Of a stretch of 64,000 bases of DNA, positions 11,076 through 22,949 are shown piece by piece. This DNA is from Cristatella mucedo. Lineage: Eukaryota > Bryozoa > Phylactolaemata > Cristatellidae. Numbering within the stretch: the first letter of the stretch is position 1; each line of letters starts with the position of its first letter. Made by a program: the position numbers and the translations under genes. The notes beneath the pieces were generated by a model. That model saw nothing but the letters and a program-made list of their open reading frames with translations, was not told where the DNA came from and ran no database searches. The stretch lies in NCBI GenBank assembly GCA_009760855.2, contig WPIO01000025.1:727001-791000 (forward strand), given 5' to 3'.

Positions 11076-13059
11076 TACTCATATGATAAATTTCTTCTAT
11101 TACACTGTAGCCTCATCGTGTAGAAAGCTAATGTGGCACACTACAACAGGACCCCACAGAAAAATGGTGATGGCCAATCCACATAACCTTAAAAACAGGT
11201 TTGGGCTTCCGGCGCCACCCGTGCAAATTTCTTACCGTCTACTGCCTCAAAAAGATTTTTCTCCGCCCCCATTAGTCAATACTAACTATGTTAGCAGGAA
11301 GCAATGAGGCTAAAGCCTGCATGAAGGCCGGGGTGGGGCTAGCCTGCAAGATTCATTTCTGTCGTCAACCTCACCAACGATGGCTCGACTAGCCAAGGTT
11401 CTTTCCCTTTGAAAAAGATTGCCGTGCTCCTTTCTACTCGCAATAATATTCCTCTTTGATTCAACCTTCTTAAGCTCACACAATTATTAGAAATATTTAC
11501 ATAAATATTACTTACATAACTCAATGTTTAATGAAAACATGTAGGTATGACCCATTTGCCAAAGCTGTATATGCTTAATGAGAGTTTGAGGTGCATCCAC
11601 GTGTAGGTGATCGAGATATGGTCAGTAAATTCAATTGGATGCTGTCTGTACCCCGGCACCATAGAGAGCTCGTTTGCAAACTTCTATTGTCCATGGCATT
11701 ACTACACATCGGTGCGATTAAAATGTATTATTATTATTATAGCAAGTGTCAAATCAAGGAACTAACGTGTGGGTGCTTTTAGGAAGGCTTACTTTAGCAA
11801 TGAGCAAGTGCCCTTTCCCATTGGATTAAGACAGCAATATAAATACTCAACGATGGAAATATAGATTGATAGATAGATTGAAAGATAGATTGTAGATTAA
11901 GCATCGATCCCGGCCAGCGACCTTTGCTATAAGATTGAATCCAATCGCCTCATCATGCTCTTCGAAGTCCTACCCAGCTTGCCCAGCCAAGCTTTACCCT
12001 TCCCTGTTTTTCCCGGCCCCGCACTGCTCTTACCCTGCTTCGCCACGCCTCTCTTCATGTAGAAGGAGGCCATTCTTTCTCACCGAACATCCTGTGCCCA
12101 CAATCACGTGCTCCTCTGCATTGTTACCCATTGGATTCATTTAATAACCCCTGCAAATACCTTTCAAAAATCATAACTAAAATTAATTCAGCTCATAATC
12201 TTTATTATTATATAATATTACGTTAAGAATCATTTTAAATTCTCATGACAACGATAAGTCTTCTGAAGCCCTCCTTAGATTACTTACAAATCGAGCGACT
12301 TCGGCTTGTATGGCAGCAATACTAACAACGAAAGTAGTTACATTAATATGTAGTCATTTCAAGTAGTTAATGGAGGGCCTCGCATACTTTATCGTTTAAG
12401 TCGACCACTATAGCAAGTCGCGTAGACACAATCCAAGGCAGAAATATTACTCCATCTTGAGCAAATCAGTCGATAGCAACAACAAACGAGACGCTATCCC
12501 TTCACAGCTAGCCCTGGCTACTTTTCGGCACTTGTCCACATGTGATTACTATTTATTACTTTCAGGTTCTTGCTTTGATACTGACTTATAGTTCAGTTGC
12601 TTGCTGCTACCGATGCTGGTGCTTCTACTTCTGCTTTTCTGCTGCAGCTTTTTCTGCTACTTCCATTTTTCTTTTTCTCCTGCTGCTGCCCGCTGCTACT
12701 ACAAATTTTCTCTTTGTTGACTGTATATGTTACATTGATCAGTCTGTTTTTTTGCATTGCATTATGGTCATCTTCAGTTATTCTGGTTAGTATTCGCAGA
12801 AGGTTCTCACAGAAAATGAACTCGCGAAGCATTATTCTGATGTATTACCATGGCCTTGGTCGGTATTGCTTCACTGAGAGGGACACTGCAAACTTAGGAA
12901 ACAAATGGGAGAATCGGATGCAGAACACTGGCGAAGATTAGCCTCCACCACCATTCGCTACCTTGTGCTTACATCTCGTAGATCCATCCTTGTTGCGCTT
13001 TTACTCAGCTTTATCCGTGTGTATTAAGTGTTATATAGGAGCTATAGGCACGGTCTCCA
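11076..13059. other. Unassigned DNA
   Basis: Contains short (ATT)n tracts near 11730, a GATA-like tract near 11870-11890, and overlapping Ser/Cys/Leu-rich frames on both strands at 12542-12941 that come from a TTC/TGC-biased stretch rather than a recognisable gene. No conserved exon was found. Confidence 0.4.
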
Positions 13060-13262
13060 ACGTTTAGAAGGTTCGTACTTGGTATGGCTAAGCAATTCAA
13101 GTCTGAACCGAGGGTTGTAAGATTCTTCGCTTGGTGGGGAGTAGTATTGATAGGCTGATGGCAAATAATAAAGGAACCTAAAAGTAAACGACAGAAATTT
13201 CAAGTCAAGGCACTGCTTGATAGGGAGACAGTGCAGGTTGGTGAGAAGTAGTGTCTTGTGAA
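13060..13262 (-). mobile_element. LINE-A fragment, heavily decayed
   Basis: Aligns by eye with the LINE-A C-terminal coding block of the copy at 48572-48790. Shared runs include GTCTCCAACG, CTTGGTGGGGAGTAG, GGAACC/TAAAAGT, CGACA, and CAGTGCAGGTTGGTGA. No open frame remains. Both ends are truncated. Confidence 0.75.
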
Positions 13263-14874
13263 AATTACAATTTCACCGAAGAGAAAAGACTGGAGATGCG
13301 AGAAGTGCCAATCATCACTTTGGGCGATTGTTAAATACCTTCGTAGTCAGCGAGCTGAAACTGTTCACATGCCGTGGCCCTCTTAACGAAACATTCAAAT
13401 GCCACAGTCATGCAACATTTTAGAATGTTCACACTGTTAAATAACAACTACAGCGCATGGCAAAGCTACATATACCAAACAGATATGTATCCCAATTCTT
13501 GAAGCTCATCTTTTGCCACTAAAATCAAATTTACTTAAGAAAAAATTGTAGAACGTTCCTGCCGTAGGAAATTGGATCAAATACCTTCATTCGTGCGGTT
13601 ATTGGCATACTGGGCAAATTTTAGCAGTTATTTTGGCCGCCGAATTAGCATTGCAGACCGCTTTTGAACTAGCTTTTATGAGCTGATTCACATCACAGTG
13701 AATTGTAATATTTTCCCTCAGATAAAAATGCTGTAGATATAAACATAAGCTCTCAAAAGCATTTCATCGCCGCTCGCACAGTGATGACAATAGGAGAAAC
13801 ATCATGCACTTTACTATATTATGGACTCAAAACAAAAATATTTTTTACTTAGCATGTCAAATAGATGCAAGATGACCTAGCTGGTCATTATTCAGACCGT
13901 CATTAAAAGATGAAGCTGTTGTCAGCTCGAGCGACTGGTATTTGGCGGGACTGAACCTTATGAACAATTATAATGCGAGCGGAAATGGTCTCATTGCCAT
14001 ATGTCTATTACTCTCAGATTTGACTTTCAGAAATGTATAGTTATCCATAAAATTACCTCGAAGCCTTGGCTTTAAATGCCGACAGGCCGGCTCTAACCAA
14101 ATATCGACATACGCGCTTCAATTTATATTCTTATAAACGCAGCCCTGGTGCTAAGCTGTAGTCAACGGCAGTTGCTATATTTGACATTGGGAGAGCCTGG
14201 CCTTTGCTCGATTCAAGTGGGTTCAGTCAAGTAGCGAGAACTCTGGCAAAGGTTATGCAAAAATCCCAGTCCTTTGAAACCAGTGAGAAGCCGAAGTTAA
14301 GTTCTGCTAAGATTGATATCTGTTTTGGAGAGGCACTTCAGAATAAACGGAATGACTCATCAGTCATTTATCAGTAAGATCTCTGCGTCATAGCGTGCAC
14401 CGAGTTGTGCTCTGATAGGCTTGCAAAGTTCGCAAGAAAATTAATGCACACAACTCCTGGGATCTATAAGCTGATGAGACGCATCTTTATCTCTGACGCA
14501 AATGAAGCTGAGTGTAAGCCGGAATATACATGCAACGTGTTTCATCTTGTGGATGCATCTGAAAGGAATATCATTTCGTCGAAAGATCGTTTCATAGCGC
14601 ACTGAGTTTGAGAGGAGCGTAGTCAATAACAGACTAGTGCGTGAGCCATATCGGATGAGCAAAGAGGTATCGATATGTTTGCTTAAACGAGCGATGCGTG
14701 TAACTCGTGAGCCCAATAGGGTATGTTCGACGACTAGGTGCAATGCGAAAGATGCAAAACCAAAATCGATTGCATTCCCAGCCTCAAATTCTAATACATT
14801 TATTACTTTTCTTAACCATGTCGAACAAAAATGTTTAAGACTAGAAAGTACTATCGAGCTGCCACCGTAGAAGT
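13263..14874. other. Unassigned DNA with overlapping short frames
   Basis: The longest frames are a 150-codon minus-strand frame (14441-14893) and two plus-strand frames opposite it (66 and 77 codons). Neither strand shows a known family, and all run up to or into the LINE tail at 14875. I could not decide whether any of it is coding. Confidence 0.3.
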
Positions 14875-15080
14875 GCATGCTGCCACTAACCACACTTGCA
14901 TGCTGACCTTGTGCATGTCACCCCTAACCATGTTATTCATTTTGTTTATCAAGCATGATAGTACTCACCATTCAATCGCGTTTCCCTTTGTTTCAAATAT
15001 AAAGCGCCTAGAAAGAGATTAAGTTCTCTGAGGGCGCTTTATCAAGTGCATTATTATCATTATTATTACTATTACTATTC
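14875..15080 (+). mobile_element. LINE-A 3-prime UTR and tail, solo copy
   Basis: Only the extreme 3-prime end of LINE-A is present. It has the TGCATG/CTAACCAC repeat block, then ATAAAGCGCC, AGAGATTAAGTTCTCT and GGGCGCTTTATCAAGTGC, then an imperfect (ATT)n run. The outer stem AAAGCGCC/GGCGCTTT and inner stem AGAGA/TCTCT are both perfect here. It is the expected product of severe 5-prime truncation. Confidence 0.9.
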
Positions 15081-15460
15081 AAATATATTAGAAAACTTTA
15101 CACTATTAGTACAAACGGGTGAAGCCGAGTAAAAGCAAGTTTTCAAGTGTTCGACTTTTTCGTCGTGAGAAGTATACACCTAAGTAATAGGAAGCTGTTT
15201 TCCTCCAACAAATGGACCTGAAACCGTTTTCAACAAAACCGCAACCTATATTCTATCTTTTTGCTCAAATTATTGCACGCATTAGTCTCTAAAATTGCTT
15301 ATGACCACTCTCGATAGAATAAGATAACATCTAACATAATAATAACATAACAATTTAAATCATATAATAATCATGTCTAAAATATTAACGTAACATAACA
15401 TAATAATATTGTATATTATATATAATACTGCTGCTACAGTAATATTATTATTATTATTAA
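15081..15460. other. AT-rich spacer
   Basis: Consists of TAACATAA-type repeats near 15320-15415 and an (ATT)n run at about 15438-15459 directly abutting the next LINE-A copy. No gene is visible. Confidence 0.5.
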
Positions 15461-16635
15461 ATTGTGGGGTACCTCATGGATCTTTGCTTGGCCCTGCTCT
15501 TTTCATGGTTTATACTCGTCATCTTGCCGATGTGATTTCCAAGCACAATCTAGGCTTTCACTTCAAAATGCAAATGACAGCTGTACCATTGCTTTGATCC
15601 ATCCCAGCCCTCCAGCACGTCGAATTCTCTCAACTCCCTTGCTTCATGTATTGATGACATTCGCACATGGATTGCAGCAAACTTTCTTAAATTGAATGAT
15701 GAAACAACCTACTTATTAGCTATGGAAAAAACCAAGTGTGATTCATAAATTGGAAAGGTTAGCACTCAAAAATGGCTTATTTGGCATTTCTCCTGTTGCA
15801 TCTGCACGAAATCTAGGTGTCATGCTCTTAAATGATCTTTCATTGGACGACCACATGTCAGCTACATTGTCAAGTGTGCGTACTTTCATTTTGATAGCAT
15901 TACTAAAATTCAGGCTTTTTTAGACAGGATAGCACATCTAAATTGGTCCATGCATTTCTGACATCCCATCTTGACTTATGCAACTCACTGCTCGCTATTC
16001 TACCGGCCAGTGCAATCAGACGCTTACAGCTGGTGCAAAACTCTACAGCAAGGCTTGTCTGTCGTGAGCATCACATTTGCCATATCTCGCCACTTCTCGC
16101 TGACCTGCACACCCTTCCAGTCAAGCAACGCATCGAATTTATGGTTAATTCATTCACTTTAGGTTCCCTTACTCTTTGTCTTGAGCCTACTTCTCAGATC
16201 TACTCCCCTACCAGGCTAAGGATTGCACCGACCGCTTTCGGAATCTAATCGTTTACCTTTACCTCGTATCATTTAGTGACCATGCCTTTATATCGTATGC
16301 TCCCAAAGCCTGGAACTCATTCCGACTTGCGTCATGACATCTCCAGACTTGACCACATTTAAAAGGAAACTAGACAATGCATATATTTATTACAGCATTA
16401 GTGGTTCTCTGTGATTCGTCGTTAATGCTCTTTAACGTGCTGACACTGTGCATGCTGCGACTAACCACACTTGCATGCTGACCCTGTGCATGTCACCCCT
16501 AGCCATCTTCTTCTTGTTGTTTATTGAGCATGCTACCACTAGCCATTCGATCGTGCTTCCTTTGAAGCCAACGTAAAGTGCGTAGAAACAGATTTATTTT
16601 TCTGAGGGCGCTATATCAAATGTATTATTAGTACT
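15461..16635 (+). mobile_element. LINE-A copy from mid reverse transcriptase to tail
   Basis: Starts inside the reverse transcriptase at GVPHGSLLGPALF, the motif just before the catalytic box. It continues through AFLTSHLDLCNSLLA, LHTLPVKQRIEF and the 3-prime UTR to a tail ending GGGCGCTATATCAAATG and (ATT)n near 16635. The YADD position is destroyed (the frame reads HFKMQMTAV) and several frameshifts follow. The copy is a dead, 5-prime truncated insertion next to an older (ATT)n run. Confidence 0.88.
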
Positions 16636-17109
16636 ACTAGAGTAGCAGGACCTGAGCTATCAAGCGATTGTGGTAAGCTTTCCATCCAATCCAAGAAACC
16701 GCTTCCTAGAGCTTCATACCAACCGACTCCGCCTTTTTGTCACCACTTGCTTACTTTCACGCATGATTTTACAAGAACAAATAACTTCTACATCGTTCGG
16801 CAAATTTTTCTCTACCTGATGCAATAATTAACACTTCGGAGAACTTCAAAAGTTAACCTGTGTGCAAAGATTTTGCGGCTGGATTGTAAGAAAATTGTTT
16901 ATGTGATTTTTGCGGTTAGAGGAACTGGTCGTAAGCCGGGCGGATTTTCATCCCTCGTTGCGGAGGACGGCTGAACTGTGCACCCTGGCCACTCCACATA
17001 TAACGACGGATGAGGGTGGCCTTCAAGTGATTTCGGTCTTGCAAACCAAATCATACCCTTTATCTGCTTTCCTTTCAAACCCTTATATAAACGCTGAGAG
17101 CCAATACAG
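16636..17109. other. Unassigned DNA
   Basis: No recognisable exon. Overlapping frames on both strands (16899-17150 minus, 16910-17233 plus) run into the CT microsatellite and owe part of their length to it. Confidence 0.4.
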
Positions 17110-17159
17110 CACTCTCTTTTTTTCCCTCTATTTCTCTCTCTCTCCCTCACTTTCTTTCT

Positions 17160-17213
<54 letters not shown>
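17110..17213. repeat. (CT)n microsatellite
   Basis: Interrupted CT/TTTC repeat of about 100 bases with a pure CT core of about 50 bases at its right end. It produces the false low-complexity Ser/Leu/Phe frame across this interval. Confidence 0.93.
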
Positions 17214-17218
<5 letters not shown>

Positions 17219-17289
17219 CTAATCACTTTATAAAATAAAATGTGCCCTCTACCGCAAATAAAAAATGCACGTCGTAGCTATAGAGTCAA

Positions 17290-17376
17290 TTTATCATTCC
17301 TTTCAAGCATATTTAAAATGCTATGTTCTCTGGGGTAGCCATGCAAATAAATTATCATTATTATTATTATTATTAT
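17290..17376 (+). repeat. Possible diverged LINE/SINE tail with (ATT)n
   Basis: AAAATGCTATGTTCTCTGGG, then CATGCAAATAAATTATC and a clean (ATT)n run of about 25 bases. The order resembles the LINE-A tail but half of the hairpin is gone. The call rests mainly on TTCTCTG and the (ATT)n end. Confidence 0.4.
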
Positions 17377-17951
17377 ATCATTACTAGACTTCAGTTATTG
17401 TGTTTCCCATTAATCGCCTTTTTTAATTTTGAATCATTCTAATCTGTGCTGCTATATCCGTTTCAGACTAACTTGAAGTCCATAAATCATGTCATACGCT
17501 TCGCTCCTCAGCCTCATTTTTATTCTAACTCAACTGGCTGTTTATCGAGCACCTGATTAGCCAACAATTTCACTAGGGTTCTGCAGAATTTTGCTCGCAC
17601 TTTTTAAGTGCAAGAATCCTAGCCTCAAATTTTGACTACAATAATTTTGCAGCACGTTTTGGATGGCGCGTCGGCAATATTTAGAATTACATTCTATGCG
17701 AGCTTAGAGCCTTATTTGGGCTGGGGGGCTGGGAGGGATCAAAGCACGGTTATAGTAATGAGCTATCCGAATACAAATAATAATTAAGGATTCGTGAATT
17801 ATAAATTTCAGTCATAATCTAATCGATCTATTTCTCCGTCGTTACACTTTGTTAGGAACAAAGCTGGGGAGACGGTGTGGCAGTAGCAGTAATTACGATC
17901 TAGTGAATTTCTATAATAGTGGTCCAATAAACCTCAGGCATTTTGAAGAAA
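17377..17951. other. Unassigned DNA
   Basis: No open frame above 60 codons and no repeat match to the rest of the window. Nothing identifiable was seen. Confidence 0.45.
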
Positions 17952-18190
17952 TAGCCGACAAGACCTGAGGCTACGGACATATATACAATGTTATTCATGT
18001 AATGCCCCGGTAACTTTTCTCATTAGCAGCAAATAGTTGACACAGTCCACGACACTGAGACCACGTATTATGAGGGCTTAATCAAACAAGAATTCCATGA
18101 GTGCAATGTATTAGTGGCCACTGTTATATTTGGCTCGTTGACCAATGCTGACTCACTAAAGTGCTGGAGGAAGTCTGGGCTTCGTGGCCT
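17952..18190 (-). mobile_element. Probable LINE-A fragment from upstream of the RT core
   Basis: GACCTGAGGCTA, GACATA, TGTTATTCATG and CCACGTATTA match in order the minus-strand LINE-A copy at about 4098-4190 (GACCTGAGGCTATTGACATA, TTATTTATGCATG, TACGTGGTCG). Divergence is high and there is no open frame. A diverged tail-like stretch follows at 18300-18500 on the plus strand. Confidence 0.5.
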
Positions 18191-18299
18191 AAAGTATTGC
18201 AAATATATACTGGAAATACCCTTTCTATCTTACCAGTGCTTTTTTAGTATAATTCACTATGCACAGGTGAATAAATAGTGGCACTGAGTATTTTCATAT

Positions 18300-18500
18300 T
18301 TACTTCAGCACGCATTTAACCATGCATGCTGACCTTACGTGAACTTTTTCGGCGTCTGCATGTTTTTTCAAGCCTGCTATCATGCATATCCCTATCCCTA
18401 GGTTAATTATTATCTCTTAGTGAGATCTAAAGCACCTGAAAAGAGATTTAGTGTTCTCAATGCGATTTACAAAAGACCTATTATAATTGTGATCACATTT
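18300..18500 (+). repeat. Diverged LINE-A-like 3-prime UTR and tail
   Basis: CATGCATGCTGACCTTACG and ATCTAAAGCACCTGAAAAG, then GATTTAGTGTTCTCAATGC and CTATTATAATTG, resemble the TGCATGCTGACC block and hairpin of LINE-A. It is too decayed to pair its stems. Confidence 0.42.
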
Positions 18501-19699
18501 ACATTATATATACAGTACTGGCTCAAAAATGTTGGGCATCGTGATAGCCAACAAATATCTTAAATAATGAAGTTTGGTTTTGCAAATCGCGGCCATCAAA
18601 TATTACCTTAAGTTATTTTTAACACACCAAGAAGCTTTCAATTTTCCAAATTGTGCAAACAGCCGCATTGATTAACCAACTTGATATGAAGAAAACCAAA
18701 GTAACTATGTTGGTTGTTTCAAATAGATTCGGAATTAGTTGCGTTGTTAAAGGATAAATTTCTCAGCTCCACCAGAATACGACAAAATCAGAGTCATATA
18801 GATGTGTGTACGTACCCCCTCTCGACAAAGTCATCTTAATAGCTGCATCAGGCAATTCTTCAGAAATGGTCAACGTTAGAGACATGCGGTTCGTGAGCAT
18901 GTGCAGACGCAGCTAAATCTTTTTTCAGACAATTCTAAAAATTGGCAATGCAGATAGAGTAAGAAAATAACCAATCAATCCTATCCTCATAAAATCTATG
19001 GAACCGTATACTACTGCTTTGCAAGTCAGGCAAACATCCGATACCCAAAAAACCATACATAAGTGAATGTATTAAAAACTTCATCATTTAGCGTGTTTCA
19101 CGACTTGAGAAAACCAATGTGATAGCGTGCATGGTTTGATATAAATAGTGCTATTCCTTGTGAATCCTTTGTCCTGGTCAAATTTAACGCTGATGCAGAA
19201 AAGCGATCGATTATCGTCAGCAATATTGTAGCCGCCTACCTAATCCATATAAAGCTTAATGTACTACAAATAGCCATGTCTGAGCGCAGATGATGGCCCA
19301 CAGGGCTGTCTCGCGTCTGCGTGCCCTTACTGACTCAGTAACAATGATACAGGGATTATTTAATAATTATCGCGATTCCTATGATAAAATTCCTCTAATT
19401 TTGGGAGCAAACCTCTGCGGCCCTATTGTATTAAGCACAAAAACTCGCGCCAACACATTTAGAAATAGCCCTTGAGGCCTGCTAGTCCGACTTTAAAAGC
19501 TACTAAACTGTTGCTTGCAATGCCTGCACTTGCATTGGCTGTAAACTTCGAAATTATTTCTAGCGAGAGGCTTTTACTGATATTTAATCAACTTCAGATA
19601 CTTAGAGAGCACTTTGCCCACCAGCGAACTTGTCCCGCTTGTTGCTAGGGTCGACCGCCTAAGTAGCAGGCTAAGCCATTGCGGCCCTGCGAGACCCTT
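18501..19699. other. Unassigned DNA
   Basis: AT-rich, with no frame above 61 codons apart from a minus-strand frame that begins in the microsatellite of the next element. No family recognised. Confidence 0.45.
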
Positions 19700-19797
19700 T
19701 GTAGGACGTTTCCCCCTGGACGTTTTCCCCCGACATTTCCCCCTGGTGTACCAAAGAACATTTCCCCCTCTGTCAATGAATTTATAACTAAGAAGGC

Positions 19798-19798
<1 letters not shown>

Positions 19799-19877
<79 letters not shown>

Positions 19878-19885
19878 CTGTGTCT

Positions 19886-19922
<37 letters not shown>
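19799..19922. repeat. (TA)n followed by (TG)n microsatellite
   Basis: About 75 bases of TA repeat switch to about 45 bases of TG repeat. The His/Thr and Ile/Tyr strings encoded here on both strands are artefacts of the repeat. It lies inside the inverted-ended element. Confidence 0.95.
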
Positions 19923-19924
<2 letters not shown>

Positions 19925-20295
19925 CATGCATGTATTTACATGATCAAATGAAGTTTACGTCTTTGAACTAAAACCAACTCAGTATAATTGGAAGTATGGA
20001 TTAGAAGGATGGTTTCTAATGGAGCGAGCGGCGGCGATTGTGGCGGCAGCGGCGGCGGCCGGAGTTCTGCCCGCGGGATTTCGGTCCCGCTTGACGCAGC
20101 CAGGCACTTGTTCTTACCCGTCAAAGCGGGCGCCAGCTACGGTGTGCCGCTCGTTCCTACAAGTGAATACGAAGCCTCGGAGGTCTACTGAGTATAACTC
20201 GATCTCAAGAGATCTCGTTACGCCCTAATACGCACTGATTAAAGCACGGAATACGGGCCAGGGTGGATTTAGGAGGCGGAGGTGCAGCCCGCCCT

Positions 20296-20552
20296 CCTAA
20301 ACCCTAAACTCCAAAACCCTACACCCATAAACCCTAAAACCCTACACCCATAAACCCTAAACCCTAAAACCCTAAGCCAATAAACACGAAACCCTAAACC
20401 CCTAAACACTAAACCCTAAAACACTAAACCCTAACCCCCAAACAATAAACTCTAAAATCTCAAATCCTAAACCCTAAATACTAAACCCTAAACCCTAAAA
20501 CCCTAAACACTAAACCCTAAAACCCTAGATACTAAACCCGAAACCCTAAACC
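20296..20552 (+). repeat. Degenerate CCCTAAA-type telomere-like array
   Basis: About 30 units related to AAACCCT/CCCTAAA, many with ACACCC, AACACT or AAAACCCT variants. Read on the minus strand this is TTTAGGG-like, the telomere repeat typical of plants and some algae, whereas most metazoan telomeres are TTAGGG. It is interstitial and imperfect, so it is better read as a satellite inside the surrounding element than as a chromosome end. Confidence 0.88.
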
Positions 20553-20622
20553 ATATACCCGGAGGAATGTCCTACCCCAGCGGGAAATGTTCGGGGTGTG
20601 AAACGTCCAGAGGGGGATTTCC

Positions 20623-22484
20623 GTGCCCCGCGAGAGCGACCGTATAATATATTCTGAGAGCGATGCGCACAAGGACGTTACAGCAAACCAACAATCTGCT
20701 TGAGTCTCAGTAGCTCTTGGTACTGGTTCGGAACGATCTTAAACTGAAAAATGCGTCGATCTTTGGCTCCTAATTATCACACTATGAGTTGATCCGTGGC
20801 ACCTAGATAATATCTACGCAAGAGTCGAGTCTGAGTTAGCAACAGAACCTTGAAGAATACAGAAACTCCGTGCAGACAAGGTTATAACGCATTCGTTCTT
20901 GAATTGTGGGGAAAATATAGTTTTCTATCAGATTTTTAAAAAAGAACAGAATTGTTATGCATATTATTTTTAACACATTTTGAACCGCCATAGAGCTCAG
21001 TCAAGGAGGTAATTTCAGGTCATGTGGTTGCGTCCTACAGCAGCCAATCTTTTTTTGCTCACTGCATGGCTGATAATAGCTTCTCGCGTACCATCATCCG
21101 ACTTTACTTTGATTACGTCTGTAGATTCACAGGTATCTAGAAATTATTCGCGATTTTGTTTCTTATCGGTGAGTTTCTGCCTCTGTTGTAACCTGCTGAG
21201 CTTACCAGCTTCCAATCCTACTCATCGAGTCATTTCAACTATTGCTTCCAGGTAAAGTCAAACACAAACTCTGCTTAATCCGGTAACTCTGCAGTCTGTC
21301 AGGCTAGCAACAACGTGTCTCGAGTTGTTGCTGCTACATGGAGAGCGAAAATTCAAAAGCGCACGAGTTAAATGACAGTGGAATAGATATTATAAGTGCT
21401 TCAACTGGTGCTGAAAGCGGTCAACGGTTAATTTAATTTAATTAAATAACTTCCACGGATGGTTCATGATTACTGAAAACTAAGCTTTCTTTTCTTCTAC
21501 CGCCAGCGTAATGAATTCGGGAAATATAAACTAAAAAAATGGTGGCTAATGCGACAGCACATCGCATAAAGCATCAGATGCGATTTGCTGGTTGGTATGC
21601 CTTTTACAGCGGGCAAGTTAAAATGACCTGTTACAATATCGCAGCCTAAGACCTGCGTCGTTCAAACATGCACCTTGATGAAGTGGCAAGACTAGATTGG
21701 TGCTCTTAGGATAAGTTTTCTTCAGAAGAATCCTGGTTAAGCTCACAAGCAACATTATAAATTTGACACCATCAAGGACTTATTTCAGGTTTTAGCAGGC
21801 TTCCTACTTGCGTGTCCTCTACGATATCACCTTTCTTTTTTGAGAGAATATTCCATATTTTAGAAATAAATAATAGCATTATTATTGCTATTAACAGCAA
21901 TATCGGGACCAACCTATTTGAGCGAAATTCGTTGTCTCAGGCTGCGAGAGGTTAATATTCGGCGATCCCAGCAATCCTCTAGTTTTGCAATCCCGAAAAT
22001 CCCCTGGTTTGGCAAGCACGAGCTTTTTCTGTCTCGCACGAGAGCGTGCATCTGGCTGCGGGCTACCCGCTCGTTTCTGGTAACTTGGCTGGAACTTGAA
22101 TTGCAATGAAAGTACGCGTCGTCATTCTTCGTGGCCCAGTGCTTGCCACCGTCGAACCTGCCACAGCTGCACCTTGGGCTTTGAGTTGTACTGGATTTGT
22201 ACCTCATGACTGTTACTGAGCGTGTGGCCCGACCGAGGCTGTCATCTTTTTCTACACTGACGACGCTGACGCGCTATAAAGGTACGGGCGATCTTGATTG
22301 CTACCATGCCCATATATCGCAGGTGGATCGGTGAGCATTGCTTCAGCGTGTAGGACTCGCCCGCAGGCGAGCTTCGAGGCTGCTCCAACTGAATTGGTTG
22401 CACGTATTCTAGCAGTAACACCTGCTTGGTAAGCTGTGCGATTATTGCAAAGGGCAAACAGAGCCTACACAGTGCATACGTAAC
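20623..22484. other. Unassigned DNA
   Basis: Short overlapping frames up to 97 codons on opposite strands at 21885-22487. None shows a known family and both strands are equally open there. The stretch 22000-22400 is somewhat GC-richer than its flanks. Confidence 0.4.
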
Positions 22485-22905
22485 CAAACTATGTCAATCT
22501 AACAGTTTACCAATACCTCGTACAAACCTCAAATCTTTTCTCAAACCTTTGGAGACCATGCATTTAGTTCGTATGCTCCCAAAGCCTGGAACTCACTTCC
22601 GACTTGCATCACATCATCCTTTAACTTGACCACATTTAAAAAGAACTTGAAAACGCATCAGTTTAGGACAGCATTTAGTGGGTCCCTGCGATTCGTCCTT
22701 TATGTGCTTATGCATGCTGACTCTGTGCATTCTGCCACTAGCCACACTTGCATGCTGACCCTGTGCATGTCACCCCTAACCATGTTATTCATGTTGTTTA
22801 TCAAGCATGATATTACTCACCCTTTAATCGCGCTTCCCTTTGCAGCGAATGTAGAACGCCTAGAAAAAATTGAGTTCTCTGAGGGTGCTTTATCAAGTGT
22901 GTTAC

Positions 22906-22945
<40 letters not shown>

Positions 22946-22946
22946 G
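22485..22946 (+). mobile_element. LINE-A 3-prime fragment with long (ATT)n tail
   Basis: Begins in the C-terminal coding block (SNSLPIPRTNLKSF; then AFSSYAPKAWNSL is frameshifted). It covers the whole 3-prime UTR including TGCATGCTGACCCTGTGCAT, then the hairpin TAGAACGCC, TTGAGTTCTCTGAGGG, and ends in about 40 bases of pure (ATT)n at 22905-22945. The long uninterrupted tail suggests this is one of the younger insertions in the window, although slippage can also lengthen it. Confidence 0.88.
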
Positions 22947-22949
22947 ATC

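Larger units (their letters stand above)
19700..20622. mobile_element. Non-autonomous DNA-transposon-like element with terminal C5/G5 motif arrays
   Basis: The left end (19704-19768) is an array of related units, GGACGTTTCCCCC, TGGACGTTTTCCCCC, GACATTTCCCCC and AACATTTCCCCC. The right end (20561-20622) carries the same words in reverse complement (GGGAAATGT, GGGG, GAAACGTCC, AGGGGGATTTCC). The ends are therefore inverted, as in a terminal inverted repeat element built of subterminal repeats. Inside are a (TA)n-(TG)n microsatellite, a GC-rich stretch at 20020-20230 and a CCCTAAA-type array. No transposase is encoded, so mobility would depend on an element elsewhere. No clear target duplication was found, so exact ends are uncertain by about 20 bases. 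Confidence 0.55.

Noticed and set aside
12542-12941. Membrane-protein gene suggested by Leu/Phe/Cys-rich frames
   Set aside because: The hydrophobic composition comes from a TTC/TGC-biased stretch, several frames are open on both strands, and no conserved motif is present.
14441-14893. 150-codon minus-strand frame
   Set aside because: Plus-strand frames opposite it are also open, no family motif is visible, and its first codons lie in the LINE-A tail.
19574-19951. 117- and 90-codon frames rich in His-Thr or Ile-Tyr/Val-Cys
   Set aside because: They are translations of the (TA)n-(TG)n microsatellite on either strand.
20296-20552. True chromosome end
   Set aside because: The array is interstitial, degenerate, and enclosed by inverted motif arrays with unrelated sequence on both sides.
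22905-22945. (ATT)n run as an independent microsatellite locus
   Set aside because: It is the 3-prime tail of a LINE-A copy, as are several other (ATT)n runs in the window.
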